This document shows, in pieces, positions 16,630 through 25,592 of a DNA stretch of 39,320 nt. The stretch covers positions 1 to 39,320 of the forward strand of contig JABDBZ010000010.1 of assembly GCA_013288385.1 (NCBI GenBank). Reading direction: 5' to 3'. Position 1 is the first letter of the stretch. Every line of letters starts with the position of its first letter. The position numbers and the translations under genes were made by a program. The notes under the pieces were generated by a model. It worked only from the letters and a program-made list of their open reading frames with translations, made no database searches and was not told where the DNA came from. The DNA is from Bacteroidota bacterium. Lineage in GTDB: Bacteria; Bacteroidota; Bacteroidia; B-17B0; Aurantibacillaceae.

Positions 16630-16808
16630 ACTTACGTTTCATTCTATTATTTGGTTTAGTAATTCGACGAGAAGTAATCTATATCCGATTAATGAATTAC
16701 TATGTTGCACGAAATCTTCCTTGATAAAACTCTTGTTTTAACGAAGTATTAAAGTGACAGGAATAAGTAAAAGATTAAGTTGTGAAAAACATTATTTCTC
16801 CCTTTAAT

Positions 16809-17540
16809 TTATTTAAAATTTGGAATATTTAAGCTAGTTCCTATTGTTAAAGCAGGTGAGTATTGCTCATGTTGCATATTAGTAACGTATTTTGTATGAT
16901 AAAATACAGAAGCTGCAATAAAATTCCTCCAATACAAATTACGAGTAATCCTTATATTCAATTCAAACCCCAAACCTCCTTCTACAGTAGATAATGTTGT
17001 TGAATTCCAGTTTTGATTTTCAACTCTGTTTACAAAACTCTCTAATTTTTGGGCATCGTAAGAAAGAGGTAAATTATTTAAGTATTGAAAATAACTATAG
17101 AACTTTATTTGAAATCCATCGTCAGTAAATATTTCTTCCTCATCGTCTAATTCTTCATCAATGTATTTGTTAATGTTTCTCTTGTTTTTATTTGTGTGGA
17201 AAGAATATCGTTTTTTAGTTTTTGGCGCATTCAATAAATAAGAATAGGTGAGTTTTCCTCCACCAATTTTCATATAACGTTTTTGAATACTAGGGCCGAG
17301 GCTTATAACACTTCTATTGATCCTATAATTTAATAGGCCGGAATACATGGTGCCGTGGGCATTCCCGGAAACATAAGTATCGAGTGTTAAACCAAAACCA
17401 TTATTTGAAATTGGTTTTATTTGAGCATTGCATCTGAAAGGTTGAAAAATAATGGTTATTAAAAGAAAGAAACTAAACCAATAGTATTTGTTTATATAAG
17501 AACCTGATTTGAAATTATTGAATGCAATATATTTTTTCAT
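16809..17540 (-). CDS. Putative outer-membrane beta-barrel protein
   Basis: 243 residues. A long N-terminal leader has its hydrophobic core at about 21-34 (FSFFLLITIIFQPF) and ends near CNAQ at residue 40. Alternating strands with Tyr and Gly at the ends (GLTLDTYVSGNAHGTMYSG, LYWRNFIAASVFYHTKYV) suggest a small barrel. An acidic/basic loop with DEELDDEEE interrupts it. No family is recognised. It lies 45 bp downstream of paralogue B on the same strand with no promoter in the gap, so the two are probably one operon driven by regulon site 3, pairing a periplasmic small protein with an outer-membrane partner. Confidence 0.65.
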   Translation of the reverse strand: MKKYIAFNNFKSGSYINKYYWFSFFLLITIIFQPFRCNAQIKPISNNGFGLTLDTYVSGNAHGTMYSGLLNYRINRSVISLGPSIQKRYMKIGGGKLTYSYLLNAPKTKKRYSFHTNKNKRNINKYIDEELDDEEEIFTDDGFQIKFYSYFQYLNNLPLSYDAQKLESFVNRVENQNWNSTTLSTVEGGLGFELNIRITRNLYWRNFIAASVFYHTKYVTNMQHEQYSPALTIGTSLNIPNFK

Positions 17541-17585
17541 TGGATTTTATTCGAACTAATAATAATTACAAAAATTGAAGGTGAA

Positions 17586-18155
17586 TTAGCAAGCATTATC
17601 ATTTATTTTATTTCTTGTAACATATTCTTTTACGATGTCTGCGTTAGAAACAGAATTTTTGTATAATCCACTTAAGTAATTATCAGTATATATGTCTCTC
17701 GCTTCAAATTTGTGAGTTTCTTTATTGTAGGCCACATGTCCTACCGGAAAGTCAATTAAATCATCATTCATTAATTTTGCATCTTCTAAATCAATCAAGG
17801 CAGTTTCAAAACTAAATAAGTTATTTTTTAGTGAAGTATTATTTTCAAGCTCTGTATTAAAACTAATTGATAATGGTAAGAAGCCTTCTTTTGTAACTCT
17901 TAATGTATACCATACATTTCTTTTTAATTTGTATTCAAATGGTTTATTTAATTTAATTATAGATTCATCAACCAACTTATTTTCGTAGAATAATTCCACT
18001 TTACATTTTGAATCAAGTTTTTTATTGGTCTTAAGGATGATTCCATTCACAATGAAATCTGTTGTGTCTTGTTTGCTTGCTTTTATTGAACCCGATGATA
18101 ATACCAGGATAACTATCCCTGTAATTAAATGTTTAATTGTTTTTTTCATTTTCAT
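17586..18155 (-). CDS. Secreted small protein, paralogue B (transthyretin/CarboxypepD_reg-like)
   Basis: 189 residues. Signal peptide to about residue 26 (SGSIKA/S). The mature protein mirrors paralogue A at 14063-14629: VNGIILKTNKKLDSKCKVEL, VWYTLRVTKEGFLPLSISFN, LIDFPVGHV and HKFEARDIYTDNY. Two starts, ATG at 18155 and 18149, are possible; the predicted transcript start makes the second slightly more comfortable. First gene of a likely two-gene operon with the barrel-like protein. Function unknown; conservation of both copies and of their promoters argues that they act in the same response, perhaps under different binding partners. Confidence 0.8.
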   Translation of the reverse strand: MKMKKTIKHLITGIVILVLSSGSIKASKQDTTDFIVNGIILKTNKKLDSKCKVELFYENKLVDESIIKLNKPFEYKLKRNVWYTLRVTKEGFLPLSISFNTELENNTSLKNNLFSFETALIDLEDAKLMNDDLIDFPVGHVAYNKETHKFEARDIYTDNYLSGLYKNSVSNADIVKEYVTRNKINDNAC

Positions 18156-18169
18156 TTGATTTTATAAGT

Positions 18170-18232
18170 CAAAGGTAGACTACAAGAAACCAAGATAAAA
18201 TTCATATTAATTGATTTACATACATATGTAAG
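18170..18232 (-). promoter_or_regulatory. Palindrome CTTACATATGTATG + 41 bp + TACCTTTG (regulon site 3)
   Basis: On the minus strand the palindrome (18232-18219, one mismatch) is followed after exactly 41 bp by TACCTTTG (18177-18170). The 41-bp spacer shares ATTTTAT at the same offset (positions 18-24) with site 1. Confidence 0.75.
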
Positions 18233-18374
18233 ATTAATAGAAAGAAAGTAATATTAAATTGACTTTATTTTGGACATATGGCCTGCTTCGATTCCGCAAT
18301 GAGGGAAGGATCTAAAGAGACATATCGCTTTATTTAACAAGTTAATTTAGATAACTTACAAAAGTGACTAAAAT

Positions 18375-18437
18375 CTTACATATGTAAGAATTCGATGAAT
18401 TTTGTAATACTTTTTTATTCTAAAAAGCCTACTTTTT
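18375..18437 (+). promoter_or_regulatory. Palindrome CTTACATATGTAAG + 41 bp + TACTTTTT (regulon site 4)
   Basis: A perfect palindrome (18375-18388), 41 bp, then TACTTTTT (18430-18437), one base from TAnnTTTG. It drives the hybrid kinase operon; the ATG at 18461 follows 23 nt after the box. Confidence 0.7.
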
Positions 18438-18460
18438 TACTCTAATTAATCTTTACATAT

Positions 18461-21400
18461 ATGAAATTGTCGTTAAGTCAAAAAATTCTAAGTGGTTTTA
18501 TAGCCTGTACTATAATTCTAATAGGGGTCGCCATTTTTTCATTTAGAAATAGTGAAAAATTTGTAGATACCAGTAAGTGGGTTAATCACACACACGAAGT
18601 ATTGTATGAATTTGATCAGGTATTAGTTTCAAGCATTGATATTGAAACAGGTACTCGAGGATTTGTTATAAGTGGAAATGATTCTTTTCTGGAACCTTAT
18701 TATTGGGGAATAAAAAATTTGAATGACCACCTTGAAAGAGTACAAAAGTTGACAGAAGACAATGTTAATCAGCAAAAAAATATTGAAGAGCTAAGTAAGG
18801 TAGTTGACAAGTCTAATTATTACCGTAAAGAAATGGTTGAAGGGCGGAAAAGAAATTTTGATGAAGCTATTAAATTGGTGATTAGTGGTAAAGACAAACA
18901 ATTTCAGGATGAAATCAGAAGAATAGTTGCAAAATGTAAACGCATTGAACAAGATCTATTGAATGAAAGAGAGAAAGCAAGTGAAGAAGATGCGCGAAAT
19001 TTTAACAGCATCTTCATTATATTGCTTTTAGTTATTTTGCTTGTTCTCATAACTGTATATTTCATAATAAATACTAACCTGCGTGCGCTCAAAAAAGCCG
19101 AACAGGAAAGTGCCAACAAAAACTGGATGTTATCAGGCAGCTTTGAATTAAATGAAAAAACAAGAGGCGAAAGAGTTGAAGGAGAATTAGCCCAAGCGGT
19201 AATTGATCAATTGTGTACTTATTTAAATGCACAAATAGGTGCAATTTATTTATATGAAAATGGTCAGTTAAATCTTTCGGGAAGTTATGCCTACCATTTC
19301 AGAAAACAGAACACAAATATTATAAAGCTTGGAGAAGGATTAGTTGGACAAGCGGCTCAGGAAAAAAAGACCATTGTTTTTTCTGAAATACCGGATGACT
19401 ATATTAAAATTAATTCGGGATTAGGAAATACTTCTCCTAAAAACATTATCATCATTCCTTTATTACAAGATAATTCTTTAAAAGGTGTCATGGAAATTGG
19501 TGCTATAAGAGAGTTTTCTGACTTGGATATGCAATTTCTAAATATGGTAGCAGAAAACTTAGCAATCATATTTAATGCTGCACAATCGCGTACTAAATTA
19601 AAAGAACTTTTAGAAGAAACACAAAGACAAGCTGAAGAATTAGAAACGCAACAAGAAGAGTTAAGGCAATCGAATGAAGAATTACAGGAAAAAACAGGCT
19701 TGTTGGAGAAATCGGAAGCCGAATTAAAAGCGCAACAAGAAGAATTACAACAAACAAACGAAGAGCTTGAAGAAAAGGCTAATCTGCTTGAAGATCAAAA
19801 AGAAAAATTGGAAAACGCCAAAATGGATATTGAAACCAAGGCAAGAGAATTAGAAGTAACCAGTAAATATAAATCCGAGTTCCTTGCTAACATGTCTCAT
19901 GAACTTCGCACACCACTTAATAGCATACTTATTTTATCTCAATTACTTTCTGAAAATAAAAATAAATTATTAGGTGATAAAGAGGTTGAGTTTTCGAGAA
20001 ACATTTACAATTCGGGAACTGATTTACTTAGTTTGATAAACGAAATACTTGATCTCTCGAAAGTGGAATCGGGAAAAATGGAATTGGACATAAGCGAAGT
20101 CTTGGTGAGCCAGGTTAACAGCGATATTAATTCGATGTTTTCAGAATTAGCAAAAAGCAAATCAATTGATTTTAAGATTGATTTTAACGAAAACGAATTG
20201 AGGTCATTTGTAACCGACAAACAAAGATTAGATCAAATATTAAGGAATTTACTTTCCAATGCTTTTAAGTTTACGGGAAAGAATGGAAAAGTAACACTCA
20301 GTATAGGAAAAGCCAAGCAAAATGTTTCATTCAAAAATAAACGACTTCAAGCTACGCCGGATGTTATTTTATTTGAAGTTACTGATACAGGTATTGGTAT
20401 TTCGTTAGATAAACAAGGAATTATTTTTGAAGCGTTTCAGCAAGCAGATGGCTCAACCAAAAGAAAATATGGTGGAACAGGATTAGGTCTTTCCATTAGT
20501 AGAGAACTTGCTACTGCTTTAGGTGGTGAAATACATTTACAAAGTGAAGAAGGAAAAGGAAGTACATTTTCACTTTACTTACCAATCAAATTTGATGCAT
20601 CTCTCATGCTTCCATTAGAAAGAAAAGTAGAAATAAAGGAAAAGAAAAGTCAAACGTTAAGTAAAGAACGAGCAGAAAAAAGAAAGCCTGTTGAAATAGA
20701 TTCAATTGATGATAGAAATAATATTACTGAAAATGATAAAAGTATTCTCATCATGGAAGATGACGAAGATTTCTCTAAAATAATTCTTGATTTTGTGCGT
20801 GAAAGAAATTACAAAGGCATAATTGCAGGCCAGGGAAATTTGGGTTTAAGTTATGCGAGGTATTATAAACCTGATGCCATCATATTAGATATGAAATTAC
20901 CGATAATGGATGGTGCAGATGTTTTGAAGCATTTAAAAAATGATCCGGATTTGCGACATATACCAGTTCAAATTATTTCTGGTTATGACAAACGAAAAGA
21001 AGGAATGGAATTAGGTGCATTCGATTTCATAAGAAAACCAATCAACAGAGATGATTTAAAAAATACATTTGATAAAATAGAAGATTTCATAAACAAAAAA
21101 CTTAAAAAACTACTTATAGTTGAGGATAACGAAACTCAAAATAAAGCTATTCGTGAACTTATTGGAAATGGAGATGTAAAGAGCTTTTCCGCTTATTCGG
21201 GTAAGGAAGCATTTGACATGTTAACCAATGATAATTTTGATTGTGTAATTGTTGATTTAGGTTTACCGGATATGTCGGGATTTGATCTTCTTGAAAAAAT
21301 AAAATCACATATCAAATTAAAAAAAGTACCCATTATTGTTTATACAGGAAGAGATTTATCAAAGGATGAAAACAGTCGCATTATGAAATTTGCCGATACG

Positions 21401-21907
21401 GTTGTTTTGAAAACTGCTGATTCCCAGGAAAGATTATTAGACGAAACCATGTTATTTCTTCATAGAGTTGAAGCTCGATTACCAAAAGAAAAACAAAACA
21501 TAATTCGCCAGCTTCACAAAACAGATGAAGTTCTTAGAAATAAAAAAGTACTTGTTGTTGATGATGATATCCGTAATATTTATTCGCTCACAAACGCCCT
21601 CGAAGAAGAAGGAATGAAATGTATTACAGCTGAAAATGGAAAAGTAGCAATAAAAATGTTGAAAGAGAATCCATCTATCGAAATGATTTTGATGGATATC
21701 ATGATGCCTGAAATGGATGGATATGAGGCAACAAAGGAAATAAGGAAGAGTGTAAAATTTGAAAAAATTCCGATAATCGCGTTAACAGCTAAGGCAATGA
21801 AAGGTGACAGGGAAAAATGTTTGGATGCAGGTATGTCTGATTACGTTGCTAAACCTGTGAATATAGAACAATTAATATCGCTCATGCGGGTTTGGTTATA
21901 TCGTTGA
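18461..21907 (+). CDS. CHASE3-GAF hybrid histidine kinase with three receiver domains
   Basis: 1148 residues. Membrane helix 1 at about 7-27, periplasmic CHASE3 at about 30-180 (including IDIETGTRGFVISGND), membrane helix 2 at about 184-206, GAF at about 240-375, a long Glu/Gln-rich coiled coil at about 380-470, HisKA with His480 (MSHELRTPLNS), then HATPase with NAFKFTG, DTGIGIS and GGTGLGLS. Three receivers follow with acceptor Asp at about 810 (LDMKLPIMDG), 932 (VDLGLPDMSG) and 1079 (MDIMMPEMDG). CHASE3 senses an unknown periplasmic or membrane signal. No DNA-binding output exists in this protein or its operon, so output goes to partners. First gene of an operon with CheY-like, CheR, CheB and a second kinase, controlled by regulon site 4. 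Confidence 0.93.
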   Translation: MKLSLSQKILSGFIACTIILIGVAIFSFRNSEKFVDTSKWVNHTHEVLYEFDQVLVSSIDIETGTRGFVISGNDSFLEPYYWGIKNLNDHLERVQKLTEDNVNQQKNIEELSKVVDKSNYYRKEMVEGRKRNFDEAIKLVISGKDKQFQDEIRRIVAKCKRIEQDLLNEREKASEEDARNFNSIFIILLLVILLVLITVYFIINTNLRALKKAEQESANKNWMLSGSFELNEKTRGERVEGELAQAVIDQLCTYLNAQIGAIYLYENGQLNLSGSYAYHFRKQNTNIIKLGEGLVGQAAQEKKTIVFSEIPDDYIKINSGLGNTSPKNIIIIPLLQDNSLKGVMEIGAIREFSDLDMQFLNMVAENLAIIFNAAQSRTKLKELLEETQRQAEELETQQEELRQSNEELQEKTGLLEKSEAELKAQQEELQQTNEELEEKANLLEDQKEKLENAKMDIETKARELEVTSKYKSEFLANMSHELRTPLNSILILSQLLSENKNKLLGDKEVEFSRNIYNSGTDLLSLINEILDLSKVESGKMELDISEVLVSQVNSDINSMFSELAKSKSIDFKIDFNENELRSFVTDKQRLDQILRNLLSNAFKFTGKNGKVTLSIGKAKQNVSFKNKRLQATPDVILFEVTDTGIGISLDKQGIIFEAFQQADGSTKRKYGGTGLGLSISRELATALGGEIHLQSEEGKGSTFSLYLPIKFDASLMLPLERKVEIKEKKSQTLSKERAEKRKPVEIDSIDDRNNITENDKSILIMEDDEDFSKIILDFVRERNYKGIIAGQGNLGLSYARYYKPDAIILDMKLPIMDGADVLKHLKNDPDLRHIPVQIISGYDKRKEGMELGAFDFIRKPINRDDLKNTFDKIEDFINKKLKKLLIVEDNETQNKAIRELIGNGDVKSFSAYSGKEAFDMLTNDNFDCVIVDLGLPDMSGFDLLEKIKSHIKLKKVPIIVYTGRDLSKDENSRIMKFADTVVLKTADSQERLLDETMLFLHRVEARLPKEKQNIIRQLHKTDEVLRNKKVLVVDDDIRNIYSLTNALEEEGMKCITAENGKVAIKMLKENPSIEMILMDIMMPEMDGYEATKEIRKSVKFEKIPIIALTAKAMKGDREKCLDAGMSDYVAKPVNIEQLISLMRVWLYR

Positions 21908-21917
21908 TACAATATTT

Positions 21918-22298
21918 ATGAATAAATTGAAAAAGAAAAAGGTTTTAATTGTAGATGATGAAGAGAGAAACACATTTGCTCTAAAGAGTTATTTAGAGAC
22001 TTTTGAAATGATAATAATTGAAGCCAGAAATGGAGAAGATGCTATTCAAATATTAAAAAGGGAAACTGATGTTGCTATTATTCTTTTGGATATGATGATG
22101 CCGGTTATGGATGGGTATGAAACCCTTTCATTTTTAAAAGCAAATGATCTTTTAAAACGAATACCTGTAATTGCAGTTACTGCAAGAGCTATGAAAGGCG
22201 ACAAGGAAAAATGTATCGAAAGTGGTGCTTGGGATTATGTTTCAAAACCAATTGATTTGGCATCTCTCATGGACATAATAAATAAATGGATTTTATAA
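21918..22298 (+). CDS. CheY-like single-domain response regulator
   Basis: 126 residues, a receiver only. Acidic pocket DDEE near residues 14-17, phosphoacceptor Asp58 in LLDMMMPVMDG, Thr/Ala at AVTARAMKGD and Lys in SKPIDL. It closely resembles the third receiver of the preceding hybrid kinase (TAKAMKGDREKC against TARAMKGDKEKC), suggesting duplication of that module. It lies 10 nt after the kinase and overlaps the next start. It probably shuttles phosphate or binds an effector protein, as it has no output domain. Confidence 0.93.
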   Translation: MNKLKKKKVLIVDDEERNTFALKSYLETFEMIIIEARNGEDAIQILKRETDVAIILLDMMMPVMDGYETLSFLKANDLLKRIPVIAVTARAMKGDKEKCIESGAWDYVSKPIDLASLMDIINKWIL

Positions 22299-23128
22299 AA
22301 ATGAATTTCGACACTAAAGAATTAAAGGAAATGCTGGAATCCATACGCTATGTGTATGGTTATGATTTTACTGATTATGCAGAAGCATCAGTAAAAAGAA
22401 GAGTTCTTCATTTTATGAATTCCAAAAAAATAGAAGCATTAACTGATTTGGGCAAAATGATTTTTGCAGACGAGAAATTATTTGAGGAACTCGTGCAAAC
22501 AATGTCAGTAACAGTAACAGAAATGTTTCGGGACCCAATTTTTTATAAAAGTCTGCGAGAAAATGTGATGAAACGTTTAGCAACTTACCCTTTCATAAAA
22601 ATTTGGATTGCTGGTTGTGCAACAGGAGAGGAGATTTATTCAATTGCTATACTTTTAAAAGAAGAAGGTTTATTAAATCGTTCAGTTATATATGCTACAG
22701 ATATAAATCAAAAATCTTTACAAATTGCTAAAGAAGGAGTATATGCAGTTGAAAACATGAAATCTCATATTGCTAATTACCAAAAATCTGGTGGTATTGA
22801 ATCGTTTTCTGAATATTATAAGTCGAAATATAATTCTGTAATGTTTGATAAATCATTGAAGCAAAATATTGTGTTTTCTCCTCATAATCTGGCCGTTGAT
22901 AAATCTTTTAATGAATTTCAATTAATAATTTGCAGAAACGTTTTAATTTATTTTAATCAGCAGTTGCAAAACAAAGTCATTAATCTTTTTCATGAAAGTT
23001 TGTGCCCGTTCGGATTTCTTGGTTTAGGCAGTAAAGAATCGTTGTTGTTTTCGGATAAAAGAAAAGAGTTTGAGGAAATAGATAAAAGAGAAAAAATATT
23101 CATTAAAAAAATAAGTGATTCAAAATAA
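22286..23128 (+). CDS. CheR-type protein-glutamate methyltransferase
   Basis: 280 residues. The N-terminal helical domain (YGYDFTDYAEASVKRRVLHF) is followed by the SAM-binding fold with GCATGEEIYSIA and the late motif CRNVLIYFN. Known role: methylation of glutamates on chemoreceptors with S-adenosylmethionine. The first start overlaps the preceding stop by 13 nt; the ATG at 22301, two bases after that stop, is an equally good start. No methyl-accepting protein or CheA/CheW lies in the window, so the substrate here is unlikely to be a classical chemoreceptor; the coiled coil of the hybrid kinase is a candidate. CheR and CheB are translated in tandem. Confidence 0.93.
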   Translation: MDFIKMNFDTKELKEMLESIRYVYGYDFTDYAEASVKRRVLHFMNSKKIEALTDLGKMIFADEKLFEELVQTMSVTVTEMFRDPIFYKSLRENVMKRLATYPFIKIWIAGCATGEEIYSIAILLKEEGLLNRSVIYATDINQKSLQIAKEGVYAVENMKSHIANYQKSGGIESFSEYYKSKYNSVMFDKSLKQNIVFSPHNLAVDKSFNEFQLIICRNVLIYFNQQLQNKVINLFHESLCPFGFLGLGSKESLLFSDKRKEFEEIDKREKIFIKKISDSK

Positions 23129-23690
23129 AAAATACGAGGCAATAGTAATTGGCACTTCTATTGGGGGATTGCATGCGATTTCAACATTGTTGGAAGAAAT
23201 TCCTGCTAACTATCCATTACCTATTATCATCGTTCAACATAGATCAAAAACACCGAGAGATTTATTAGAAGAGATTTTGCAAATTAAAACCAAAGTAAAA
23301 GTTAAGCAAGCGGATGAAAAAGAGGAAATTGAAAACGGAGTTGTTTACATTGCGCCGCCCGATTATCATCTGCTTATTGAAAATAATAAAACATTTTCTT
23401 TAACTGTAGATGAACTGGATAGTTTTAGCAGACCTTCAATAAATGTTTTGTTTGAATCCGCTGCCAGTGTTTATAAAGAAAAATTGATCGGAATAATTCT
23501 TACAGGCGCTAATAATGACGGATCACAAGGAGTTCAAGCAATTTACAAAAATAATGGATTGGTTATTGTGCAAGATCCGGATGAAGCCAAATGCTGCATT
23601 ATGCCAATTGCGGCAATAAACACGAAAGCAGTTAATCATATTTTAACATTGCCAAAGATCCAGAAATTTTTATTAAAAATTACAGATTAG
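23115..23690 (+). CDS. CheB-type methylesterase domain protein
   Basis: 191 residues from a GTG start that overlaps the cheR-like gene by 14 nt. Only the catalytic domain is present: the receiver domain of classical CheB is missing. Catalytic residues are visible as Ser15 in GTSIGG, His42 in VQHRSK and Asp135 in LTGANNDG. It would remove methyl groups added by the neighbouring CheR-like enzyme. Without its own receiver, regulation must come through interaction, perhaps with the CheY-like protein of the operon or the receiver of the downstream kinase, which starts 2 nt after this stop. Confidence 0.93.
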   Translation: MIQNKKYEAIVIGTSIGGLHAISTLLEEIPANYPLPIIIVQHRSKTPRDLLEEILQIKTKVKVKQADEKEEIENGVVYIAPPDYHLLIENNKTFSLTVDELDSFSRPSINVLFESAASVYKEKLIGIILTGANNDGSQGVQAIYKNNGLVIVQDPDEAKCCIMPIAAINTKAVNHILTLPKIQKFLLKITD

Positions 23691-23692
23691 GA

Positions 23693-25543
23693 ATGAAGAA
23701 GAAGGAAAAAGCAACAATATTAATAGTAGATGACAATTCAGCTAATTTAATAGCTCTTGAAAGTTTATTGGAAAATGAAGAACGTGTTTTACTAAATGCT
23801 TCAAATGGAAAGGATGCTCTTAAGATTACGTTGAATAGAGATATTGATTTGATTGTATTAGATGTTCAAATGCCCGACATGGACGGCTTTGAAGTGGCAA
23901 AAATTTTGAAATCAAACAAAAGAACAAAAGATATTCCAATCATATTTGCTTCTGCAGAAAGAAAAGAACATAAATTTATAATGAAAGGTTTTGAAGAAGG
24001 CGCAGTTGACTATCTCTTTAAACCACTTGATCCGGAAGTTGCAAAAGCTAAAGTTGCCGTTCTTTTAAAAGTTCAATTGCAGAAAAAGGAATTGATTCAA
24101 AAAAATCTTTCGCTCGAAAAATCAGAATTACTGATAAACAATTCGGCAGATATTATCGGAATAATAAATGGAACCACTTTTAAAATAGAAGAAATTAATA
24201 ATGCCTTTACTACAATTTTAGGTTATAGTATAGATGAAGCAAAAGAAACTTCTCTCACATTTTTCCTGAGCAATGAAGATAGAACAGTTATTCAGAAATT
24301 GAGCAAGCAAGCTAAAGACCGTTTATCTTTTGAGACACGTATTTATTGCAAAAACAGAAGTATTAAATGGCTGCATTGGAATGTAGTAGTGAAGTATGGT
24401 ATGTGGTTTGTAAATGCAAGAGACATTACCGAAATTAAACAGGTTGAAAGAATAAGAAATTATCTTGCTACAGTGGTTAAACAATCAAACGATGCTATTT
24501 ATATTCATAACGACGAAGGCAAAATAATATCCTGGAATGAAGGTGCCGAAGAAATTTATGGATACTCAGAAAAAGAGGCAGTAAAAATGAACGTGTGGAA
24601 TATTATACCTGAATATAATCTTGCAGAAACAGAAGAATATATTGCCAAAGTATTTTCGGGAGAAAAATTACACGATATTGAAACAAAAAGAATAACCAAG
24701 CACGGCAAATTAATTGACGTTCTATTTTCAGCTTCACTTATTTTAAGCGCTGGGGATGAAAAAAAGGCCGTGGCAATTACGGAAAGAGATATTACTGAAC
24801 GGAAAATTGCGGATGAGAAAATAAAAGAACTAAATTTTAATTTACAAAATAATGTAGTACAACTCGAATCTACAAATAAAGAATTGGAGTCTTTTTCTTA
24901 TTCAATATCACATGATTTGAGGGCTCCTTTACGCGGAGTAGATGGGTACACCAAAATGTTAATGGAAGATCATGATGAGTTTCTTAATGAAGAGGGAAAG
25001 AGATTACTTTCAAATGTGCGTTACAATACAAAAAAAATGAGCGATTTGATTGATAATCTTTTGGCATTTTCAAAATTGGGAAGGAAGGCACTGCAAAAAG
25101 GGAATATTAATATGAACGATCTTATTGAAGGAGTGATTATTGATATAAATAAAACGATAAAGCATAATTCGGAAATTAAAATTGGCACATTACATCCTAC
25201 AATTGGAGATTATTCGCTTATTAATCAAGTTGCTTTTAATTTAGTTTCCAATGCAATAAAATATTCTTCGAAGAGTAATAAGCCTGTTGTAGAAATAACT
25301 TCACAAATAATAAACGATGAGCCTGTTTATTCTATAAAGGACAATGGGGTTGGTTTTGAAATGAAATATGCAAATAAATTGTTCGGCGTGTTTCAACGAC
25401 TTCATACCTCTGAAGAGTTTGAAGGAACGGGAGTAGGCTTAGCTATTGTTCAAAGAATTATAAATAAACATGGTGGAAGAATTTGGGTTGAAGCAGAATT
25501 GAATAAAGGAGCTGTTTTTAGTTTTACCTTGCCTTCGAAATAG
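23693..25543 (+). CDS. REC-PAS-PAS histidine kinase
   Basis: 616 residues, cytoplasmic. Receiver at 1-125 with Asp57 (LDVQMPDMDG), PAS at about 145-255, PAS at about 262-375 with IISWNEGAEEIYGYSEKEA, a short coiled linker, HisKA with His407 (SISHDLRAPLRGVDG, the phytochrome-type H-box), then HATPase with NLVSNAIKYSS, DNGVGFEM and GTGVGLAIVQ. It is last in the signalling operon and can receive phosphate through its N-terminal receiver, so it is likely downstream of the hybrid kinase. No partner DNA-binding regulator is encoded nearby. It ends convergently with the PP2C gene, with no clear terminator between them. Confidence 0.93.
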   Translation: MKKKEKATILIVDDNSANLIALESLLENEERVLLNASNGKDALKITLNRDIDLIVLDVQMPDMDGFEVAKILKSNKRTKDIPIIFASAERKEHKFIMKGFEEGAVDYLFKPLDPEVAKAKVAVLLKVQLQKKELIQKNLSLEKSELLINNSADIIGIINGTTFKIEEINNAFTTILGYSIDEAKETSLTFFLSNEDRTVIQKLSKQAKDRLSFETRIYCKNRSIKWLHWNVVVKYGMWFVNARDITEIKQVERIRNYLATVVKQSNDAIYIHNDEGKIISWNEGAEEIYGYSEKEAVKMNVWNIIPEYNLAETEEYIAKVFSGEKLHDIETKRITKHGKLIDVLFSASLILSAGDEKKAVAITERDITERKIADEKIKELNFNLQNNVVQLESTNKELESFSYSISHDLRAPLRGVDGYTKMLMEDHDEFLNEEGKRLLSNVRYNTKKMSDLIDNLLAFSKLGRKALQKGNINMNDLIEGVIIDINKTIKHNSEIKIGTLHPTIGDYSLINQVAFNLVSNAIKYSSKSNKPVVEITSQIINDEPVYSIKDNGVGFEMKYANKLFGVFQRLHTSEEFEGTGVGLAIVQRIINKHGGRIWVEAELNKGAVFSFTLPSK

Positions 25544-25592
25544 AATGAAAATGCGCAAACCCAATGTAATTACTAAAATTTATTTTTTTTGG

